Below, one piece after another: positions 14,701 through 24,819 of a stretch of 64,000 nucleotides of DNA (position 1 is its first letter; every line of letters starts with the position of its first letter). The notes below the pieces were generated by a model. It made no database searches. It saw nothing but the letters and a program-made list of their open reading frames with translations, and had not been told where the DNA came from. The position numbers and the translations under genes were made by a program. This stretch comes from Larimichthys crocea (lineage: Eukaryota; Chordata; Actinopteri; Sciaenidae): positions 11,461,760 to 11,525,759 of the forward strand of contig NC_040027.1 in the NCBI RefSeq assembly GCF_000972845.2, given 5' to 3'.

Positions 14701-17700
14701 ACACTGAGGGGGGCCTCTGACGTCAAGCCCGTTCCGCACAGGATCCAGTTTGACTCTATTACTCAGCTTTTGCCCTCGAGTCAAGTTAAAGGCAATACTC
14801 TGTCAGACAAACAGATTTAACCTACTTTTTCTATTTGATTTATGCTCCTCTTTTTAGATTTGGCCTTCTCTCCTTTTAACTACAAGAAGATTCTTTTGGG
14901 AAGACCGACTTTGTGAAAGCACTTGAACACTTTTTTATTTTTACTTAAATAAGTCATCCTAACATTTCTTGTCAGAGGGGGAGAAACTAAAAAGTGTCTC
15001 TCTTTCTGCTGCTCTTTTAAAGTTACAGTTCTGATTTAAACCCGCCGAGTAAAGAGGGAGGAGAGTGTGTGTGTGTGTGTGTGTGTGTGGGGGAGAGAGA
15101 TCAGTTCAAACTGGACTAGACTGGTTCACAGTATTTCTGACTTTCCTAAACACGGGCTTGCCAGCCTCACTGTGCAGCAGAAAGGATCTCTGTTCTGCAC
15201 TCCCACAGCCATATAGAAACTTGATTCTGTGCAATCTTAAACAGTAACTAAGTGTTATCAAAGTCCTGTTGAAGGTTTAATTGTGTGTTTGTCCAAATTC
15301 CAGGTAATGTAACAGCAGAGGGGAATGAAAAGAAGGAGAGCACAGAAGTGGCACCTAAACCAGCTGAAACACCTCTCGACTCTGCCGCGTAAGACCAGTT
15401 CAAAACTAATAATCTATGATCAATGTGAATTGATTTTTATGTCACCGAAAGATGAGTCCAACAAAAAAACTCTATTCTGAATTTGTTTCCATGTGAATCC
15501 TTCAGATTGGAGCCTGCAGAGCCAGAACATCCTTCAACCCACCAGGCCTCTACCGTCACCGGTGACCCCTCCACACATTCCCCCTCGAAGTCCCCCGAAT
15601 CCCCCGAGGACAGGCAGATTGTCACTCTTGTAGAGGAAGAGGAGGACGAAGAGCCCAGACAGTCTACCGTCACCCTCATGGAGGAGGAGGGAGAGGAAGA
15701 AGAAGAGAAGAGAGAGGAGGACACGAGGAGGGAGGCAGACAGGAACCAGTGGGAGAGCCAGACTTACTGTCCTTTCTCCTCCTTCTCCTCTCTGTCTCTT
15801 TCCTGCATGGCCACCCTGCCGGAGCTGCTCCACCGCTGGTGCTCCGCCAGGCTGGCGAAAGAGAGACTGCGCAGCCTCAGGCGGAGGCAGTTGAGCATTC
15901 AAACACAGACACACCCTGAAACAAACACCCCTTCCCTCACGCACACACCCCCCTTGATCCCTGCCCCTGTTCCCACACCTGTCAAAGAGCTCCCCCTCAC
16001 GGAAAAGGCACCAGAGCCCGAGGTGCCCGTTAAGGCCCAAAATGAGGGCAAAGTTGTGGCTGAGATGTCCAGCACACATCCCAACACTTACACCCCTGAC
16101 ACACACACTCCAGAGCTCAATATCCTGCTAGAGCCAAGTAGAACTGCCACCATCCCCCCTCACAGTTTCTCAGACATCCACAGCTCCCTGTCATGGCCCA
16201 CCCCCACCCATGAGGAGAGGCTGCTTCCTCCCGTTAAAGATGCAGCTCTGGACCCCGTCCCCACTCCACCCCTCCAAGCCGTCTCTATACCGGAGACGCA
16301 ACAGGCCAGCAGTGCCACCCCCTTTCTTACTATCAGCTCTCCCCAACACCCTGAAGCCTCTGAGACGGCCTCTCTTGGTGGTGTGGTCTCTCCTGTGAAG
16401 GAGCAGCCTGTGCAGCCTCTTCCCACTGTATCAAGGCCTGACGACCTTTTCCCCCCTCCCACTGAACTGCCACCAGCTCTACCACCGGCCGACGCTCACG
16501 CAGACGCAGCAAAGTCGGGCGCAGACGGTGGGGACTCACAGAAACACACTTCTCAGACTCACGGGGAGCAGGGGGACTCTGTCACTCAGACTGGAGAGCC
16601 CCATCGAGTGGAAGACACGGTGGAGGAGGACCTGTTGTCCACCAACGGGAATGGCAATGTCCAACGGACGGCTACAGACTTCTATGCAGAGCTGCAGAAC
16701 GGAGGCGATTATAACGGTGGGGCAGTGAACGGGAACGGCGTGTTATTGAACGGGGGAGCGGTGCACGGCTCCAGCCAGAAGGAGAGCGTGTTCATGAGGC
16801 TGAACAACAGGATCAAAGCCCTCGAGATGAACATGAGTCTGTCCAGCAGATACCTGGAGGAGCTGAGCCAGAGGTAAACCACTGGACAGGACAAGCCTTT
16901 GAATTATATAGTAATAACTAAACAGCACGTGGAAGAGTTGCTTTGTATGGGTTGTAATTCTGGATTTGTGTTGCTCAGATACCGCAAACAGATGGAAGAA
17001 ATGCAGAGAGCGTTCAATAAGACCATCATCAAACTGCAGAACACCTCCCGCATCGCTGAGGAGCAGGTCTGTTTACATAGAGCCGATCAAAGCGAGACAA
17101 GTCGAAGCATGAAAACAGATTTTGTCTGATTGTACTGAACGATAAACGAGTAACCGCTTTGCCTTTCAGGACCAGAAGCAGACGGACTCCATCCAGGTCC
17201 TGCAGAGCCAGCTGGAGAACGTCACCAAACTGATGCTCAATCTCACCGCTACAGTCGGCCAGCTGCAGAGAGAGGTAACCTCCGTCTGTCGTTTACTGCT
17301 GGATCTACTGGTTATGTCATGATTACAGGTTCATGCTGTTGTGTTTGCTCTTTATCATTTCAGTTTTTAGAGCTAATCATTTGTGCACAGTCTTCTTTGA
17401 GGAAAACAATAATCTGCATTATAAGGGGTTCTTGATAGATAGTGTGGATGTTTGGAGCAAAGAAACTACTCATCAAATAGACACGGGAAGTTCAGCAGGG
17501 AAAAGGAAAACTCTAACACAAAGCAGAGTCAGAAATGTGTAAAGTTTCCTGCTTGTTATGCACGGCGATCTTTTTGAAGTCGTTCTTACACGGAAACGAG
17601 GCTGCGCCGCACATTTTTGCCGTTGCACGGGGAAATACTGAAAAGATGATCGCTGGAAGAGCACGGACAAATTAGACTAATTATGTGACTCATATTTTAA

Positions 17701-20551
17701 TCCAACAAACTGTTAACCGAGACATGAGACAAAAAAAGGTTTGTTCATGAATGGTTCATTACCAGCTGGTTACACGGAGCAACATTTGGAGGCCATACAA
17801 AACACACTGGGACACAGATATTTTCCATGCTGACCTTCACTGAGAGCATGCAAATACAATACAAGTGCTCAACACAAGTACATTTGCACTTTTGTGCATT
17901 TTTTTAATGAGTTTATGGAAGATGAATGTCGTGTAGTGGACGGACACATCTGCTGAGAAATTGCTAGAAGGATGAAAATGTAACACATGATCTAAAAAGA
18001 CAGAACAGACTTTTTATTTCAGATCTTTTCACACACTTGGGAGCAAAACAGAAAGTTTCCAGTAGTAGGAAACTTAGAGCATAGTGACAGCATGAATACA
18101 TTTAATATTTTAGTTATACTGAAAGACAGAACCGTGTTGCTTTAAACGTCATTTTCAGACTTGTTGAACGTTCCCTCTGCAGGTATCTGACCGTCAGAGC
18201 TACTTGGTGGTCTCTCTGGTTCTGTGTCTGTCTCTGGGCCTCCTGCTGTGTCTGCAGTGCTGCCGCAGCTCCTCGCCCAGCCCCAACACCACTGCTGCTG
18301 CCCTTCCCAAGAGCAACCACTATCCCAGCCCCAAGAGGTTTGTCTCTCACACACACAAATACACATTCCTGCCAGAACATTTTGCTTCTGGAGGCTTATT
18401 TATAAGATCATTGTTCTATCAGATCTGTCATCTACACCCGTTCTATTTTTAGACAGAGCATGTTGAATAGCTTTTATACCTCACTTGTTATCTGCTTGTT
18501 GAATCCTGTCAGCCCTGTCCTACCACTAACGGCAGGAAGCTGAAGTAGTGAGAATGTAAACAACCCTAATTTTTCTTTTTTTTTAATTTTCAGATGCTTT
18601 TCCTCCTACGACGACATGAGCCTGAAGCGCAGGGTCACCTGTCCGCTTGTACGTTCCAAGTCATTCCACTTGTCCTCTACAGAAGGTAAGAGCCCACTCG
18701 CCTCACACACACACACATGCACACACACACACACATGCACACACACACAAGCCTCTCCTTGTTTTTCTATCTCTTGTCTCTCCCTCTGCCTCCGCCATTG
18801 AAACATAAGCAACATCACTGCTGCCGTAGACCATTTCAGGCTAGTTGCGTCAAACCGCTGCAGCTCTTACCAAATAACCGTCCACATCCAACCGCTACCC
18901 TCTCTTCATTTCTATTTTCTCCTTTTCAATCCTCATTCTGTCAGTATCTCGGCCGTACCCTGCCGCACACGTCACCACGCTTTTAGTGGCTGATATCTCT
19001 CTCTTCGTAACGCCAGTGCCTCCAGCAACACAAGCTCACAGGAAGCAAGCAGTAAAAGAATAAAGTCTTTGACTCATGAAGCCTAAAACTCCCCCTGCTG
19101 TTCTGTGTGTGTGTGTTTGAGTTCTGCCCTTGAGGCTGAGAGGCTGTCATTGCCAGCTTGTGTCCACATGCAGGCTTAAAGAGTGTAATAATAGAGCATG
19201 ATGCTTTGCTGGCTCATGGTAGACATTTGCAAGTAGTAATCAAGGAAATAAAATAATCTGCTTTGGGTGTGATTTTAGCTTTAACACTAGTGTTTAGCTC
19301 TAATCATATTACTTGTGTTATCATCTGTTAAGAAATGATTTTAGAATATAGATTTTTGCCATTGCATCTTTTATAATAAAACTACTTGCAAGGTCACTTC
19401 ATGCTTGTTACATGTATGTATTCCTGTTTGCCATTCCATCATTAACCTGGCCCCTCTCTCCCCTCCCCAGTAGGTCCAGATGACTTGTACATTGTAGAAC
19501 CTCTAAGGTTTTCTCCAGAAAAAAAGGTACAGTTTCTGTTCCAACTGCTGCTGTTGGCTGTGACGGCCACCGTACTTTTTTTTATAGTGCTGTCTGTTTT
19601 TTTTTTTCGTAGTGTCAGTCAAGTCTGTGCAATAAGTGTGTGTTAGAGCAGGGCATGACTTCTTTGTCACTCGCTGATCTCTCCCCGCTCAGATATGGGA
19701 GCAGCTGAAGAGTGTAAATGTTCAGCCTGTTGACCACTTCAGTCTGGCTTTGAGCCGTCACACACGTCAACAGTTATAAATATTTTGTTTAGATAAGTAA
19801 TATTTGTAAAAATCAAAGTTTTCGTCATTCCCCTTAAACCTTTCAGCCCTTCTCTGAGCCGTTTGTGTGACGTCAGTGTCTCGTACTGAAGTGGTTAATG
19901 CGGCTTTACGTTATTAGATGTGTCTGTAACGTTCCCTGAATGTTCATTTGTGTCTCTTCTTTTATGTTTTTCCTGTAGAAAAAGCGCTGCAAGACAAAGT
20001 CTTTGGACAAGGTTGAGATTCTGAAGGCGTCCGATTCCTCTGCTCCGCTCACAAACGGAGGTCTGAAGTGCAACGGTTTCCAACCATGCCTCCCTGCGCC
20101 GCCAACACCCCCTCCTCTTCCTCCTCCTCCTCCTCCCCCACCTCTTCCTCCCCCTACTTCTCTCCCAGCGTCACCTCCTCCCTCTGTGGAGGAAGTGTCA
20201 CTGCTGCCCACTTGCACCTCCGAGTTCCCCTCGGAGACCAGCAGCTGCAGCTCGTCCACCCACTCCGAGGAGTCGTACACGAGCCGCCTCCCTCCGCCCT
20301 CTCCCATCTTCCCCTCCTCGGGCCTGTGCAACGGCCACAGCCTGCCTTTCCTCCTCCAGCAGCCCCCCGCCAAAACCCGTCAGGAGAAGCGCTCGACGAA
20401 GCGGCGGAAATCGCGGCAGACGGAGCTGCAGTTCCCCACGATGCCGAGCGGGAGCGTCGGCACTCTGCCCAGTCTGCAGCAGCTCATGAAGGGAAACAAG
20501 GAGATCAGAGTCGGGACCATCGGGGTGACAGCCGTCACCGGACATGTCTGA
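2626..20551 (+). CDS. suco: SUN domain-containing ossification factor (SUCO), 5'-partial, 21-22 exons
   Basis: ER-membrane glycoprotein of the SLP1/SUCO branch of SUN-domain proteins; in mammals it is needed for osteoblast function and collagen output, and the yeast homologue Slp1 works with Emp65 in ER protein quality control. Spliced exons give one open frame of about 1,387 residues with the candidate cassette (1,340 without); human is 1,254. Order: acidic, Pro-rich luminal region with poly[10 protein letters not shown] motif; SUN-like domain at about residues 330-475 of the part seen; long acidic low-complexity exon; coiled coil at about 1010-1096; one membrane segment at about 1103-1121; basic and proline-rich C-terminal tail. 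Runs such as [23 protein letters not shown] and [18 protein letters not shown] are near-identical to human. The first exon with the signal peptide was not found; the first exon seen begins with the last base of a split codon. Identity is very secure. Confidence 0.95.
2747..5330 (+). other. suco intron with an embedded long hairpin
   Basis: A 2.6-kb intron. It holds the 27-bp inverted repeat listed separately at 2930-2990 and AT-rich sequence near 5,100-5,160 with TATATATGTGTG steps. I see no further coding exon. Confidence 0.7.
2930..2990. repeat. Near-perfect 27-bp inverted repeat with a 7-nt loop
   Basis: Bases 2930-2956 pair with 2964-2990 around the loop agatttg, with a single mismatch (C at 2945 opposite A at 2975). 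The inner stem is gtgtgtctgc / gcagacacac and the outer stem is AT-rich. It lies in the first suco intron seen, on the sense strand of the transcript. Confidence 0.9.
5331..5665 (+). CDS. suco: suco exon, acidic Pro/Glu-rich luminal segment
   Basis: Acceptor ctcttcag and donor gtaagc. Encodes [19 protein letters not shown] and further Pro, Glu, Asp, Ala and Thr-rich low-complexity sequence. Enters in phase 0 and leaves two bases (GG). Confidence 0.85.
6459..6599 (+). CDS. suco: candidate suco cassette exon (141 nt)
   Basis: Flanked by a long pyrimidine tract ending ccctcag and by donor gtgagt. It is open in exactly the frame set by the neighbouring exons: it takes GG from the exon before and passes AG to the exon after, so inclusion or skipping both keep the frame. 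Encodes 47 residues including [16 protein letters not shown] and three cysteines. I cannot match it to the main human isoform, so it may be alternative or fish-specific. Confidence 0.6.
6932..7136 (+). CDS. suco: suco exon with polyglutamine tract
   Basis: Acceptor tgctatag and donor gtcagc. Encodes [18 protein letters not shown], then eight consecutive Gln from mixed CAA/CAG codons near 7030-7057, and ends HHHEPK in phase 0. Confidence 0.85.
7888..7999 (+). CDS. suco: suco exon with the IPTFDEWKK motif
   Basis: Acceptor gtttcag after a GT-rich tract, donor gtgagc. Encodes [20 protein letters not shown], almost identical to human and typical of the SLP1/SUCO family just before the SUN domain. 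Leaves one base. Confidence 0.95.
8436..8563 (+). CDS. suco: suco exon, SUN domain start
   Basis: Acceptor gtccag and donor gttaaa (a weak donor). Encodes [10 protein letters not shown], then [21 protein letters not shown], the conserved entry into the SUN-like fold. Ends in phase 0. Confidence 0.95.
8752..8819 (+). CDS. suco: suco exon, SUN domain
   Basis: Acceptor tcttcag and donor gtgagt. Encodes [20 protein letters not shown] followed by KI and the first part of W. It differs from human at only a few positions. Confidence 0.96.
8919..9026 (+). CDS. suco: suco exon, SUN domain core
   Basis: Acceptor ctctccag and donor gtatgc. Encodes [20 protein letters not shown] and then [16 protein letters not shown]. 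This is the best conserved block and fixes the identity. Confidence 0.97.
9603..9708 (+). CDS. suco: suco exon, SUN domain
   Basis: Acceptor atctgtag and donor gtactg. Encodes [20 protein letters not shown] and then [15 protein letters not shown], ending in phase 0 directly before the 21-nt microexon. Confidence 0.96.
11198..11218 (+). CDS. suco: suco 21-nt microexon
   Basis: Acceptor gcatcag and donor gttagc bracket exactly seven codons, MFIKYIK, which human SUCO has at the same place between YAKYVK and VELLSHFG. It is phase 0 on both sides and sits inside introns of about 1.5 kb and 0.3 kb. Too short for ORF-based gene finders. Confidence 0.93.
11515..11570 (+). CDS. suco: suco exon, SUN domain
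   Basis: Acceptor cctgcag and donor gtaaga. Encodes [18 protein letters not shown] plus two bases of R; identical in sense to human. Confidence 0.96.
12413..12504 (+). CDS. suco: suco exon, end of SUN domain
   Basis: Acceptor ttgtatag and donor gtaagt. Encodes [20 protein letters not shown] and then [10 protein letters not shown]. Confidence 0.95.
12803..12868 (+). CDS. suco: suco exon
   Basis: Acceptor ttcttcag and donor gtacgt. Encodes [20 protein letters not shown] then AT; human has [13 protein letters not shown] here. Confidence 0.93.
13748..13831 (+). CDS. suco: suco exon
   Basis: Acceptor ctttgtag and donor gtactc. Encodes [20 protein letters not shown] and a short Gly/Thr tail; human reads NAILNMVNIAANILGAK. 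Confidence 0.93.
13832..15303 (+). other. suco intron with two GT tracts
   Basis: A 1.5-kb intron. It carries (GT)n at about 14562-14588 and 15066-15089. I see no coding exon in it. Confidence 0.7.
15304..15388 (+). CDS. suco: suco exon, short linker
   Basis: Acceptor attccag and donor gtaaga. Encodes [20 protein letters not shown] and ETPLDSA. An Asn-Val-Thr sequon is present, which fits a luminal segment. Confidence 0.85.
15506..16873 (+). CDS. suco: suco large central exon (1,368 nt)
   Basis: Acceptor ccttcag and donor gtaaac. Acidic runs ([20 protein letters not shown]) follow a conserved IVTLVEEEE, matching human IVQLVQEEEEE. Then comes a segment with [11 protein letters not shown] and [16 protein letters not shown] that aligns with the human FCSELTT...YKWCSVR region. 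A long Pro/Thr/Ser-rich, poorly conserved part ends in the invariant [11 protein letters not shown] and [20 protein letters not shown], the start of the coiled coil. Other open frames across this exon are composition shadows. Confidence 0.95.
16979..17066 (+). CDS. suco: suco exon, coiled coil
   Basis: Acceptor ttgctcag and donor gtctgt. Encodes [20 protein letters not shown] and NTSRIAEEQ, heptad-like and nearly identical to human. The NKT and NTS sequons fit a luminal location. Confidence 0.96.
17170..17274 (+). CDS. suco: suco exon, coiled coil
   Basis: Acceptor cctttcag and donor gtaacc. Encodes [35 protein letters not shown]; leucine-rich heptads leading to the membrane segment. Confidence 0.95.
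18183..18337 (+). CDS. suco: suco exon, transmembrane segment
   Basis: Acceptor tctgcag and donor gtttgt. Encodes [20 protein letters not shown] then [10 protein letters not shown], a single hydrophobic membrane span followed by Cys residues and a basic stretch SNHYPSPKR. Confidence 0.95.
18594..18685 (+). CDS. suco: suco exon, post-membrane basic tail
   Basis: Acceptor ttttcag and donor gtaaga. Encodes [20 protein letters not shown] and [10 protein letters not shown]; human has [20 protein letters not shown]. Confidence 0.95.
19471..19526 (+). CDS. suco: suco exon with tandem acceptor
   Basis: Encodes [18 protein letters not shown]; human has [18 protein letters not shown]. The acceptor is a CAG-TAG tandem at 19468-19473. 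Using CAG adds one Val (E-V-G-P); using TAG gives E-G-P. Human has Val at the matching site, so CAG is taken as the main acceptor. Confidence 0.93.
19979..20551 (+). CDS. suco: suco last coding exon, proline-rich tail and stop
   Basis: Acceptor tcctgtag. Begins [16 protein letters not shown] (human KKRCKYKIEKIE), then carries a GC-rich proline tract around 20085-20180 that I do not find in human. It closes with the conserved [34 protein letters not shown] and TGA. Three other long open frames on both strands here follow from the GC-rich codon composition. Confidence 0.96.
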   Translation, partial: KKRCKTKSLDKVEILKASDSSAPLTNGGLKCNGFQPCLPAPPTPPPLPPPPPPPPLPPPTSLPASPPPSVEEVSLLPTCTSEFPSETSSCSSSTHSEESYTSRLPPPSPIFPSSGLCNGHSLPFLLQQPPAKTRQEKRSTKRRKSRQTELQFPTMPSGSVGTLPSLQQLMKGNKEIRVGTIGVTAVTGHV

Positions 20552-20802
20552 ATACTCACACACACTCAACTTTCTAGTCACAGCTACACACCCACATACA
20601 CACACTATACGGTAGCAGACTTGCGTAGTAAGGAGATCTTACTGCATCCCAAAGAACCACATTTCCCATGAGCACCCAGGCGCACCGTGGAACTGAAGTG
20701 GCTATGGCAGCAGTAGCTCCACATGATCCAGTCCTTATCCACTCCTGTCAAAGACCTGTTTACGGTTATGTGCCTTTATATCTGTTCTAAACCTTTTAAT
20801 GC

Positions 20803-20833
<31 letters not shown>

Positions 20834-21777
20834 ACGACATTTTAAAGAATCGTTGATGTGGACAGAGAGACACAGCGGTGGGGGAGTGACACACTGATAG
20901 TCAAATCCATTGAAGTGTGTTCAAGATGTTTGTTTTTTTTTTCTACTGGATAAGCACATTGTCCCACGACAGTTGAGCACCAGTGAGGAGAGGCGCCGGC
21001 CTCAGCTCTACGTTCCTTCACCCTTCACGGGAACATCGAGAAGTATTAGGCTACTCTTACCGGATGAAATGTGTCGTTACGAGAGAACTGCCGAGCATGA
21101 CAAACTACTTCTCTCTATTCCTTATTTTCTTTCCATCTTCCATTGCCATCGTTCGATCCATTCTTTTCTGTCTTTGCATCGCATCCTAACATGACTGCAG
21201 GTGTTTAAACTCTCGTTGTACCTTTTGATTTCTCTTTTTCCTCTGTCTCTGTCAGCCTGTTCCAAACTAACCAGCAAGAGCTGAATGAAGAACAATCCCG
21301 AGAAAAGGTCCGAATGTTAGAATGTTAGTCCCTTTCAGTTTAGCGTCCCATTTAACAAACACGGTTGCGGTAGTTTGCAGATTCTGCACGTTCACGATGA
21401 AATCTCCGCACGCTGTGAGCTTGGGCTGGGCCTGAAAAGCTCGCTGACGCAGTGGAACGAAGAGATAATTTCCGTCTGTTACAGTACAGATTGTGACTGC
21501 GAGGGAATTGGTGGAATTGGTTCATACAGGCTGGAGGCAAAAACATTTGGATTTTTTTATGATCTTTTTTTCTGCAATATTTTTTTTATTATTTCTATCA
21601 TCCATAACTGAGCCATGCTCCTCTCTCTCTCTTTTATCGTTGCTGGTGTGGTTTGTTTTGAATAATTCTCACGACCAGTATGGAGGCAAACGTTTCCTGT
21701 TCAGAGTACAGTGTACTGTAGAAGCACATTGGGTGTCAAAGCTGAATGTTTACACTTCCGTCACACACACACACACA

Positions 21778-21822
<45 letters not shown>

Positions 21823-22836
21823 CCTACTAGGACCCTGCAGCTGAGTCTGACAGGCCAGTTTTATTTATCTATTTATTTATTTAAATGACTACAGAGTTTT
21901 CTAACCGAGGCACTGGCCTGTCAGTCTTTCACACCTGCAGCGTCACAGTAGTTTGTTACAGTAATATTAAAATAATGTAATACACTCATGCATGCTTACA
22001 CATGACCATGGAGGATGGCTCATACATCTTTTTTTTTTTTTTTTTTTTTTTTGCACATTTTAACTTGGGCTCTGATATTTTAACAGCCTCTTATCCTGTT
22101 TGCCTCAGCCTGAAGTATCAGACAAGTGTGATAGCAGTCACATGTCCTGCAGCAGCTTATGTATCCAACAAGATAATTGAGTATTGATTTAGAATAATCA
22201 TCCTGCTGCAGCTTTTTTTTATATGTTCAGAGCTGCTGGGTGGTTAAAAGTAGTGAAAGGGACTAAACTGAGTCGCCTCGTCTGGGTGCCTGTTTGGCAT
22301 CTTTAGATTTTTAATTAATGATGATTTCATGACTGACCCACGTTAACATGCAGTTTAATGTTTAGACACTGTAAGGAGACACAAATGTGAACAGGGCGGG
22401 GGAGGGAGGGATCAGTTTTTGTTTGTTTTTAAGCGAATAATATGAAATGTACGTTTCTGACTGGCTCTGCGTGGTTGCACATTTTGACAGAGATGGAGAA
22501 CCTTCTACTTAAACATCATTACCTCTTCTGACCAACTCCTACAAGCTTTTCTCTTTGCATATCTCTATCCACCAAGGTCACCTCGGACCCGGCCATTGCA
22601 CGACTTTCAGTGACTGTGAAGAAACGTTTTTAATATGCCTGCTTTTATTAACCACTCGAACATGTTCCCATTAGGAGCCTCGAAAAATGCTTTATCAGTC
22701 TACGTGCTCGCTTTTCCCAGACTAGCTGATCTCACTCTCGTCGTACACTTTTTTTTATACTCACCCGTCATCGCTCTTTGACTTTGTGTTCGCCCCACCT
22801 CAAATGAGATATTTGTGGTTCGAGAGGAGTAATTGT

Positions 22837-22920
22837 TGAAATAAAGGGAACGCAGCAAAGACGGGGATGATTTGGAACTGAAATAAAGGGAACGCAGCAA
22901 AGACGGGGATGATTTGGAAC
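22837..22920. repeat. Exact 42-bp tandem duplication
   Basis: Two identical 42-bp copies, 22837-22878 and 22879-22920, each beginning tgaaataaagggaacgcagc. Each copy has an internal AATAAA-like start and a GGGGATGATTTGG core. It lies in the putative suco 3' UTR. Confidence 0.95.
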
Positions 22921-23227
22921 ACTATTCATGTGATTCTGTATGTTCCACAAGCCGAGCAAATCCTTTTTGTTGTTTTTTTTTTTTTTTACCCTTTTTGAAT
23001 GTGTGTAACGTTTGTGCGTGTGTGTAAACCTGTATGCATGTTGTCGATCTAATGTATGTGAGTGTGTCTGTGTTATGAGAAAGACTACGTGGAATCTACT
23101 TATCCTGTAATACAGCCAATGAGGAGAACGCCCTCGGTGAGAAATTCTAGGAGCTCGGTGTGCACTTTGTATGACTCCTCATGCCTTTTTGTTTTTCTAC
23201 CTTATATGTCAAGTGCTATCTTTTCTT

Positions 23228-23322
23228 TCCCTCTCTCTCTCTGTCTCTCTGTCTCTCTCTCCCTCTCTCTCTCTGTCTCTCTCCCTCTCTCTCTGTCTCT
23301 CTCTCTCTGTCTCTCTCTCTCC

Positions 23323-23356
<34 letters not shown>

Positions 23357-23357
23357 G
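23228..23357. repeat. (TC)n / TCTCTG simple repeat
   Basis: About 130 bases of CTCTCTCTGT-type pyrimidine repeat. It produces low-complexity SLSL frames on + and RERE frames on -, which are not genes. Confidence 0.95.
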
Positions 23358-23443
23358 TGATTACTCTGAAGAGCTGCACAGTACTTTTGAGAAGGAGTGA
23401 GTTACTACAAAACTGTAGTGCCATTAGAAACTGTGAATTTCTA

Positions 23444-23449
23444 AATAAA
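23444..23449 (+). terminator. suco: candidate suco polyadenylation signal
   Basis: AATAAA followed within 10 bases by a T-run and GTTGTC, a normal downstream element. It is about 2.9 kb after the suco stop, which is long but possible. Confidence 0.5.
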
Positions 23450-24119
23450 ACCTTTTTTTTGTTGTCTTTCAACTCGTCTTTGGCTTTTTATTGAAGTCTC
23501 TTTCTCTAACTTTAACAGATTGCAGTTATCTTTTTGTATCCTGATTACATAACTCTGTAACATGTAATCTGTTATTCCCCAAGCCTGCCGAATAAATATT
23601 GGATCAGATGTTTAAAAGAATTGGGGGGGACAGAAACGTTTTGACTGAGTCATTAAAACAGCAGAATATACACTGTCAAGTGATGTGCAGTATTAACGTT
23701 CAACTGGGTGGAAGACGTGATAGGAAGTAAAATACTATATCTGTAGTGACAGTAAAACAGATCAAGAACTCCTTTATGAAACCCTGTTTATAATTCAATT
23801 AATAATTTAATATGTTATTCATGTTTAAAACAAGTTTAAACATTCAAAATCAGAAGGGAAAAGAAGAGTTTAGAAGAACGTCATGAAACGGTGGCAGCAG
23901 TATCAGGAGAATGAGATAAAAGAATAAAGTAGGAGGGGTGAGAAATGGTTGAATATACAGAAAAGAACAAGGACTAAGACTAAGAATAGGTCACACTTTT
24001 TGTCACCATATATGTGTACATATATATTGCAGTTAGGTATGTATGCACACTTTGCACAAGCTAAATATACATCACATTTCTATGTGTCTGTTTATAGATA
24101 TTATTATTACTATTATTAT

Positions 24120-24178
24120 CAGAGGTGTCAAGTAACAAAGAACAAATAATTTGTTACTTGAGTAGAATTTTTGGGTAA
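24120..24178. repeat. fragment of a common fish palindromic repeat
   Basis: Contains aggtgtcaagtaacaaag and ttgttacttgagtagaattt, forming a short GTAACAAA/TTTGTTAC palindrome. I know this word as the end of a short repeat that is frequent in teleost genomes; only one end is present here. Confidence 0.55.
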
Positions 24179-24179
24179 C

Positions 24180-24765
24180 CCACACAGGGCGGGATCTAAA
24201 CACGGCACAAAAATCATGAATGTACCCTGATTGTAGCTCAATGCTCAATCTTGTATTATAACATATATAATGTCGAAGAAATCATCGAGTCCAGTTGAGA
24301 AGTTTGCTGTGGTGGTCTTCCTTCTCTGCCCGTTGCTCCCACAAACTCTGGACACTGCTGGACAATGCACAAACCAAATGGCAGCGGCCACTTCTACAGA
24401 CTCCAAAAAACTTGCAATACTTGCAAACCGAATTTGCACTGTGTACAGCCAACTGTTTACATATTTCATTTTTGATAGACCTCACAGTTTATACTGTAAA
24501 TTCTGTCCATACTGCCATATTTATATTTATAGTGATAATTCTGTTTATACTGTGCCATATTGCCACATGGATGTCTTTTAGCTTGTATATATTTTTATAT
24601 TTATATTTTTTTATTATATTTTATTCTTTTTAACATCTTTTACTTCTATTTATATTTGATATTTAGTGCTGTTTGCACCGGGATAAGAGGGAAACGCAAT
24701 TTCAGTACTCTGTATGTCCTGTACATATAGCAGCATTGATAATAAAGTTGACTTGACTTGACTTT
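24180..24765 (+). repeat. probable non-LTR retroposon 3' end with short-repeat tail
   Basis: AT-rich sequence ending gataataaag and then tandem TTGAC units at about 24748-24763. A 3' end of this form, reading AATAAAGTTGACTTGAC, is typical of fish LINE/SINE-derived copies. Left boundary is not clear; open frames inside are not supported as genes. Confidence 0.45.
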
Positions 24766-24819
24766 ATGGACCCACATTTAACTGTAAACACAGAAAATAC
24801 AACTGTAGTACAATTTAAC

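Larger units (their letters stand above)
20552..23465 (+). other. suco: probable suco 3' UTR
   Basis: No coding exon. The AATAAA at 23444-23449 is followed by a T/GT-rich element and is the best polyadenylation site; a second AATAAA lies at 23591. The stretch holds an A28-like run near 20804-20831, (CA)n at 21762-21820, a T run at 22029-22052, the 42-bp duplication at 22837-22920 and a CT-rich tract at 23228-23357. The UTR length of about 2.9 kb is inferred. Confidence 0.55.

Noticed and set aside
15534..16106. 190-residue open frame on the minus strand
   Set aside because: Fully opposite the large suco exon, whose + frame is family-supported; the antisense frame is open because of GC-rich Pro/Glu codons.
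19906..20605. Several 135-182-residue open frames on both strands over the last suco exon
   Set aside because: Only the frame ending GVTAVTGHV matches SUCO; the others are composition shadows of the proline-rich GC-rich exon.
23062..23494. Ser/Leu-rich frames on + and Arg/Glu-rich frame on -
   Set aside because: Simple (TC)n repeat in the suco 3' UTR.
24295..24633. Open frame of 112 residues before mysm1
   Set aside because: Lies in AT-rich, retroposon-like sequence ending in TTGAC repeats; no family resemblance.
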